Positions 6,552-9,648 of a stretch of DNA of 9,648 nucleotides are shown here, one piece after another. Numbering within the stretch: position 1 is the stretch's first letter; every line of letters begins with the position of its first letter. Where the stretch lies: positions 1 to 9,648 of the forward strand of contig PATI01000051.1 in assembly GCA_002712335.1 (NCBI GenBank). The letters run 5' to 3'. Origin of the DNA: Rhodospirillaceae bacterium (lineage in GTDB: Bacteria > Pseudomonadota > Alphaproteobacteria > MPNO01 > UBA2964). The translations under genes were made by a program, and so were the position numbers. The notes under the pieces were generated by a model. The model was not told where the DNA came from. It saw only the letters and a list, made by a program, of their open reading frames with translations, and did not search any database.

Positions 6552-6559
6552 AAAATGGA

Positions 6560-8194
6560 ATGGCAAAATTAAAAACTGTAGATGCTGTCATTGTGGGTGC
6601 CGGATTTTCTGGACTATATCTACTCTATTTAATGAGACGCCAAGGGTTTACGACAAGGGTCTTCGAAAAGGGAGGTAATGTTGGCGGTACTTGGTACTGG
6701 AACAGATATCCCGGCGCCCGCTGTGATGTTGAAAGTATGCAATATTCATATTCTTTTGATGAGGAATTGCAGCAGGAGTGGTCTTGGCCCGAAAAATATT
6801 CGGCACAGCCGGACATTCTCGCTTATATAAACCACGTAGCTGAAAAATATCAGCTTTCTCGGGATATAACATTCAATAGTTCGGTAACCGGGGCTAATTT
6901 TGAAGAGGATAGTAAGGTATGGAAAATTGTTGTAGATAACGGAGAGGTTGTCAACGCGCGACATTTGATTATGGCAACAGGTTGTATATCCACAGCAAAT
7001 TTACCCAAAATTCCGGGAATTAATAATTTCAATGGCTGTACCTATCACACCGGGAACTGGCCACATCAAAAAGTCGATTTTTCCGGACAAAACGTTGGAA
7101 TTATTGGCACAGGCTCTTCTGGAATTCAATCGATACCGGTAATTGCCGCAGAAGCAAAACATCTTACGGTTTTTCAGCGGACACCGCATTGGTCAGTTCC
7201 GGCTCGTAATGTACCGATGACGGAGGATTATGAGAAAAGTTGGAAGGACAGCTATGCTGAGCGTCGGGCTCAAATGCGATATTCGCCTAGTGGAAGTCTC
7301 CGAAGCGTTGCGCCGATTGATTTGTCAGCTCTTGATGTAACTGATGAGGAGCGCGAGCAAGCTTACCGAGAGCGTTGGACCGCCGGTGGCATGACACTCC
7401 TTAAGTCATACAATGATCTTCTAACAAATGATGCCGCAAATGAAACGGCTGCGAAATGGGTAAGGAAGCGTATTGCTGGAATCGTGCAAGATCCCAAAGT
7501 CGCTGATCTACTCTCTCCAAAAACGTATCCGATCGGCACTAAGCGACTTTGCCTCGATACGAATTATTACGAAACGTTTAATCGTGAGAATGTCGAACTT
7601 GTTGACATTATTAAAGAACCCATTGACCGGATTACTCGAAGTGGCTTGGAAGCATTGGGCCGAAGTTTTGATTTCGATAGCATCGTATTTGCTACCGGAT
7701 TTGATGCAATGACAGGAACATTGCTCCGCGTCGACCTTAGGGGTCGCGGTGGACTATATTTAAGTGAGAAATGGGAGGCGGGACCACGAACATATCTGGG
7801 CCTAATGACCCAAGGATTTCCAAACATGTATACAATTACAGGGCCCGGCAGTCCTTCGGTTAAAAGTAATATGATGTCATCCATCGAACAGCACGTGGAG
7901 TTGGTTGTTGAAATGCTAGTGTATTTTCGGGATAACGATATCGAAACCATTGAACCAGACCTTAGTGCTGAAGATGACTGGGTTGAACACGTGCAGGAGG
8001 TGGCTAGTAAAACACTCTTTCCTAAGGCAAATAGCTGGTATATGGGCGCCAATATTCCCGGTAAGCCACAGCTGTTTATGCCTTACATCGGCGGCGTTGG
8101 CGCCTATCGTAAGATCTGTGAGGAAGTGGTAGCTGAGGGGTATCGCGGATTTAACTTCGAATATAAAAATACAAAGGCTACGGCTACAGGGTAA
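6560..8194 (+). CDS. Flavin-dependent Baeyer-Villiger monooxygenase (cyclohexanone monooxygenase type)
   Basis: This class uses FAD, NADPH and O2 to insert an oxygen next to a ketone, giving an ester or lactone. The 544-residue length is that of type I enzymes such as cyclohexanone monooxygenase. Features in order: FAD Rossmann motif GAGFSG (13-18); GGTWYWNRYPGARCD (42-56), containing the conserved Asp near the flavin; the type I fingerprint FxGxxxHxxxWP at 157-168 (F157, G159, H163, W167, P168); the NADPH motif GTGSSG (183-188); KR at 328-329, with R329 matching the catalytic Arg of the family; and ATGFDAMTG near residue 390. All key residues are present, so it should be active. The start at 6560 has AGGAG upstream, and the residues before it (from an ATG at 6422) resemble nothing in the family. 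It leads the rightward unit, five bases ahead of the DapA-like gene. The ketone substrate is unknown. Confidence 0.95.
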   Translation: MAKLKTVDAVIVGAGFSGLYLLYLMRRQGFTTRVFEKGGNVGGTWYWNRYPGARCDVESMQYSYSFDEELQQEWSWPEKYSAQPDILAYINHVAEKYQLSRDITFNSSVTGANFEEDSKVWKIVVDNGEVVNARHLIMATGCISTANLPKIPGINNFNGCTYHTGNWPHQKVDFSGQNVGIIGTGSSGIQSIPVIAAEAKHLTVFQRTPHWSVPARNVPMTEDYEKSWKDSYAERRAQMRYSPSGSLRSVAPIDLSALDVTDEEREQAYRERWTAGGMTLLKSYNDLLTNDAANETAAKWVRKRIAGIVQDPKVADLLSPKTYPIGTKRLCLDTNYYETFNRENVELVDIIKEPIDRITRSGLEALGRSFDFDSIVFATGFDAMTGTLLRVDLRGRGGLYLSEKWEAGPRTYLGLMTQGFPNMYTITGPGSPSVKSNMMSSIEQHVELVVEMLVYFRDNDIETIEPDLSAEDDWVEHVQEVASKTLFPKANSWYMGANIPGKPQLFMPYIGGVGAYRKICEEVVAEGYRGFNFEYKNTKATATG

Positions 8195-8199
8195 ATACT

Positions 8200-9090
8200 A
8201 TGGAAAAAGGAGTACTGGTACCAGTAATTACACCGTTTTTAAATGACGGTTCAATCGATGAAGAGACCTTACGCCAACTAATTGAATTTTATCTTAAGGC
8301 TAAGGTCCACGGTTTATTTGCGTTAGGATCCTCCGGTCAGGGGCCCGCTTTATCAGAGTCTGAGAGACGTTTTGTTGCCGAAATAATCATTGATCAGGTG
8401 AATGATCGTACGCCTGTAATTACTCATGTTGGTTGCGCTGACACGCCAACGACGCAAGCATTGGCCAAACATGCATACGAAATAGGTTCTTCGGCCATAG
8501 GCATAATTCCACCCTATTCTTATTGTGATGCTCCAAAGTCCGCCTTACTTGAACATTATCGAAGGGTTGCAGATGTTTGTCCTTTACCAATTTTTATCTA
8601 TGAAAATCCTAAATATTGTGGGATTTCAATTACCCCTGAGTTTGGAGTAATCTTAAAGCATGAGGTACCAACAGTTCGAGGTATTAAAGTCTCTTATGGC
8701 GACGGTGCCATGGAAGATTATGTCAAATTATTTCCATCGGATGTTTCTGTTTTTACCGGTAATGCTGACATATTTGGGCTGATACCTTTTGGAGTATCTG
8801 GAATGATTAATCCTCCAACAAGTTCGGTACCGGAGTTAACTGTGGCACTTTATGAAACCCTTAGCTCTGAAAATTACACCAAGGGAGCCGAGTTACAAGC
8901 CAAGGTTACGAAGATTACCCAAATGTTTATTTCGACCCAAAAACAATATGGACGAGGGACCATTGCGGAGACATTCCGTTTACGAGGCCTGCCTGTGAGA
9001 CGTTTTCCGAGGTGGAAGACAGATCCTTTACCTAAGAAGGCAATAGAAGACATGAAATCGGTCTATCGTGATGTAGGGATTCTGAATTAG
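8200..9090 (+). CDS. DapA / N-acetylneuraminate lyase family aldolase
   Basis: This is a class I, Schiff-base TIM-barrel lyase of 296 residues, a normal length for the family. Members condense or cleave pyruvate-type oxo-acids. K163 in GIKVS is the Schiff-base lysine and Y134 in YENP the catalytic tyrosine. The phosphate/carboxylate loop usually seen as GTTGE reads GSSGQ (43-47). The Arg that follows Tyr in dihydrodipicolinate synthase (YNVPSR) is replaced by Tyr (YENPKY), so it is not a lysine-pathway synthase. Hydratase-aldolases and oxo-sugar-acid or oxo-adipate-type dehydratases of this family are better candidates. The ATG is 5 bases after the Baeyer-Villiger stop, with AGGG eight bases before it inside the upstream gene, so the two are probably translationally coupled. 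It likely splits or dehydrates an oxo-acid made from the ring substrate. Confidence 0.92.
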   Translation: MEKGVLVPVITPFLNDGSIDEETLRQLIEFYLKAKVHGLFALGSSGQGPALSESERRFVAEIIIDQVNDRTPVITHVGCADTPTTQALAKHAYEIGSSAIGIIPPYSYCDAPKSALLEHYRRVADVCPLPIFIYENPKYCGISITPEFGVILKHEVPTVRGIKVSYGDGAMEDYVKLFPSDVSVFTGNADIFGLIPFGVSGMINPPTSSVPELTVALYETLSSENYTKGAELQAKVTKITQMFISTQKQYGRGTIAETFRLRGLPVRRFPRWKTDPLPKKAIEDMKSVYRDVGILN

Positions 9091-9102
9091 ACTGTAAGAA
9101 AA

Positions 9103-9648
9103 ATGACAATAGCAATCGACGATATTCCACATGTAGGACCCGATACGCCGGGCGGTGCGTGGTTACGCCGGTATTGGTTGCCGGTAGGGTTGGAGAGTGA
9201 ACTTTTCGATATCCCAAAGGCGTTAAAAATCCTAGATGAAGAACTTGTCCTATTTCGAGATGGTCAGGGAACTGTCGGTCTTGTTGGTCAGCATTGCGCC
9301 CATCGAGGGGCATCACTTGAATACGGAGATATAGAAGAGCAGGGGCTCCGATGTCCATACCATGGTTGGCTTTTTGATGTGAATGGAAATTGTTTGGAAC
9401 AGCCCTCCGAGCAAAGGGGTAAAGAGTTTTGCGCTAAGGTAAGACATATTTCTTACCCGGTAAAAGAGTTAGGGGGACTATTTTTCGCCTACATGGGTCC
9501 TAATCCATCGACACCTCCTCCACTGCCAAATTATTCGCCCTTGGTGGATCACGGAGGAATTCGTCAAATTGAGCCGACGAGATATTTTAACTATAATTGG
9601 TTTAATTTTTATGAAAATAGTGCTGATCCAGTTCATGTATGGATTTTG
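9103..9648 (+). CDS. Rieske non-heme iron oxygenase, alpha subunit (5' part only)
   Basis: The window ends after 182 codons, in frame with no stop. The Rieske [2Fe-2S] centre is complete: QHCAHRG (63-69) with C65 and H67, and RCPYHGW (83-89) with C84 and H87. Next comes the start of the catalytic domain, NWFNFYENSADPVHVWIL (165-182), where D175 and H178 match the Asp bridging residue and first His of the mononuclear iron site; the second His and the carboxylate lie beyond the edge. Such proteins (phthalate dioxygenase/vanillate demethylase-type, usually 350-450 residues) use electrons from a reductase to hydroxylate rings or remove O-methyl groups. The gap to the DapA-like gene is 12 bases, so it is probably in the same transcript. 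The ribosome site is weak (AAGAA). The substrate is not determinable from this fragment. Confidence 0.93.
   Translation, partial: MTIAIDDIPHVGPDTPGGAWLRRYWLPVGLESELFDIPKALKILDEELVLFRDGQGTVGLVGQHCAHRGASLEYGDIEEQGLRCPYHGWLFDVNGNCLEQPSEQRGKEFCAKVRHISYPVKELGGLFFAYMGPNPSTPPPLPNYSPLVDHGGIRQIEPTRYFNYNWFNFYENSADPVHVWIL

Larger units (their letters stand above)
6218..6559. other. Non-coding divergent control region
   Basis: About 340 bases separate the ACMSD-like gene (leftward) and the Baeyer-Villiger gene (rightward). No gene is supported. It is T-rich near 6231-6270 and holds candidate promoters for both directions plus a short dyad at 6328-6340. The length and position suggest that this is where a regulator encoded elsewhere acts. 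Confidence 0.6.

Noticed and set aside
6422..6559. In-frame upstream extension of the Baeyer-Villiger monooxygenase by 46 residues
   Set aside because: AGGAG directly precedes the ATG at 6560, the added residues do not look like family sequence, and 544 residues is the normal length.
7567..8052. Minus-strand open frame of 161 codons inside the Baeyer-Villiger gene
   Set aside because: It lies wholly within a strongly supported gene, has no recognisable motif, and its composition looks like an antisense shadow.
9032..9358. Minus-strand open frame of 108 codons across the DapA-like/Rieske junction
   Set aside because: It is antisense to the Rieske [2Fe-2S] coding region and to the end of the DapA-like gene, with no motif or ribosome site.

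Overview
The window looks like part of a bacterial accessory catabolic region. It is moderately AT-rich, with short intergenic gaps, some good Shine-Dalgarno sites, and a gene set typical of Gram-negative (Proteobacteria-like) catabolic clusters. My best guess is an alphaproteobacterium, possibly marine, but nothing here fixes the taxon. No RNA genes, insertion sequences, CRISPR arrays or clear long repeats were seen.

Layout, left to right. (1) A minus-strand unit, reading from 2324 down to the left edge: a rhodanese-like sulfurtransferase, a UbiD-family prenylated-FMN decarboxylase, and a secreted staphylococcal-nuclease-like protein cut by the window edge. (2) A plus-strand unit from 2467 to 4272: a PEP mutase/isocitrate lyase superfamily enzyme and an amidohydrolase-2 family hydrolase/lactonase-like protein. 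It is divergent from unit 1 across a promoter region of about 140 bp. (3) A minus-strand unit from 6217 to 4379: an ACMSD-like metal-dependent amidohydrolase/decarboxylase and a TauE/SafE-type permease, convergent with unit 2. (4) A plus-strand unit from 6560 to the right edge: a Baeyer-Villiger monooxygenase, a DapA/N-acetylneuraminate-lyase-family aldolase, and the N-terminal part of a Rieske non-heme iron oxygenase. It is divergent from unit 3 across about 340 bp of non-coding DNA.

Together these enzymes form the outline of a degradation route for a cyclic or aromatic substrate. A Rieske oxygenase would hydroxylate or demethylate a ring, and a Baeyer-Villiger enzyme would turn a ketone into an ester or lactone. 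Amidohydrolase-2 proteins would hydrolyse lactones or decarboxylate. A UbiD enzyme would add or remove an aromatic or alpha,beta-unsaturated carboxylate, and two TIM-barrel lyases (PEP mutase/ICL type and DapA type) would split the resulting oxo-acids. The substrate is unknown, and no regulator, CoA ligase or UbiX is visible in the window. Several enzymes carry substitutions at positions that define the classical activity of their family: UbiD metal His to Asp, PEP mutase/ICL loop Cys absent, amidohydrolase HxH to QxH, and DapA Arg and GTTGE changed. The pathway is therefore probably not a simple copy of a textbook one. The rhodanese and the TauE/SafE permease hint weakly at a sulfur-containing substrate or product.
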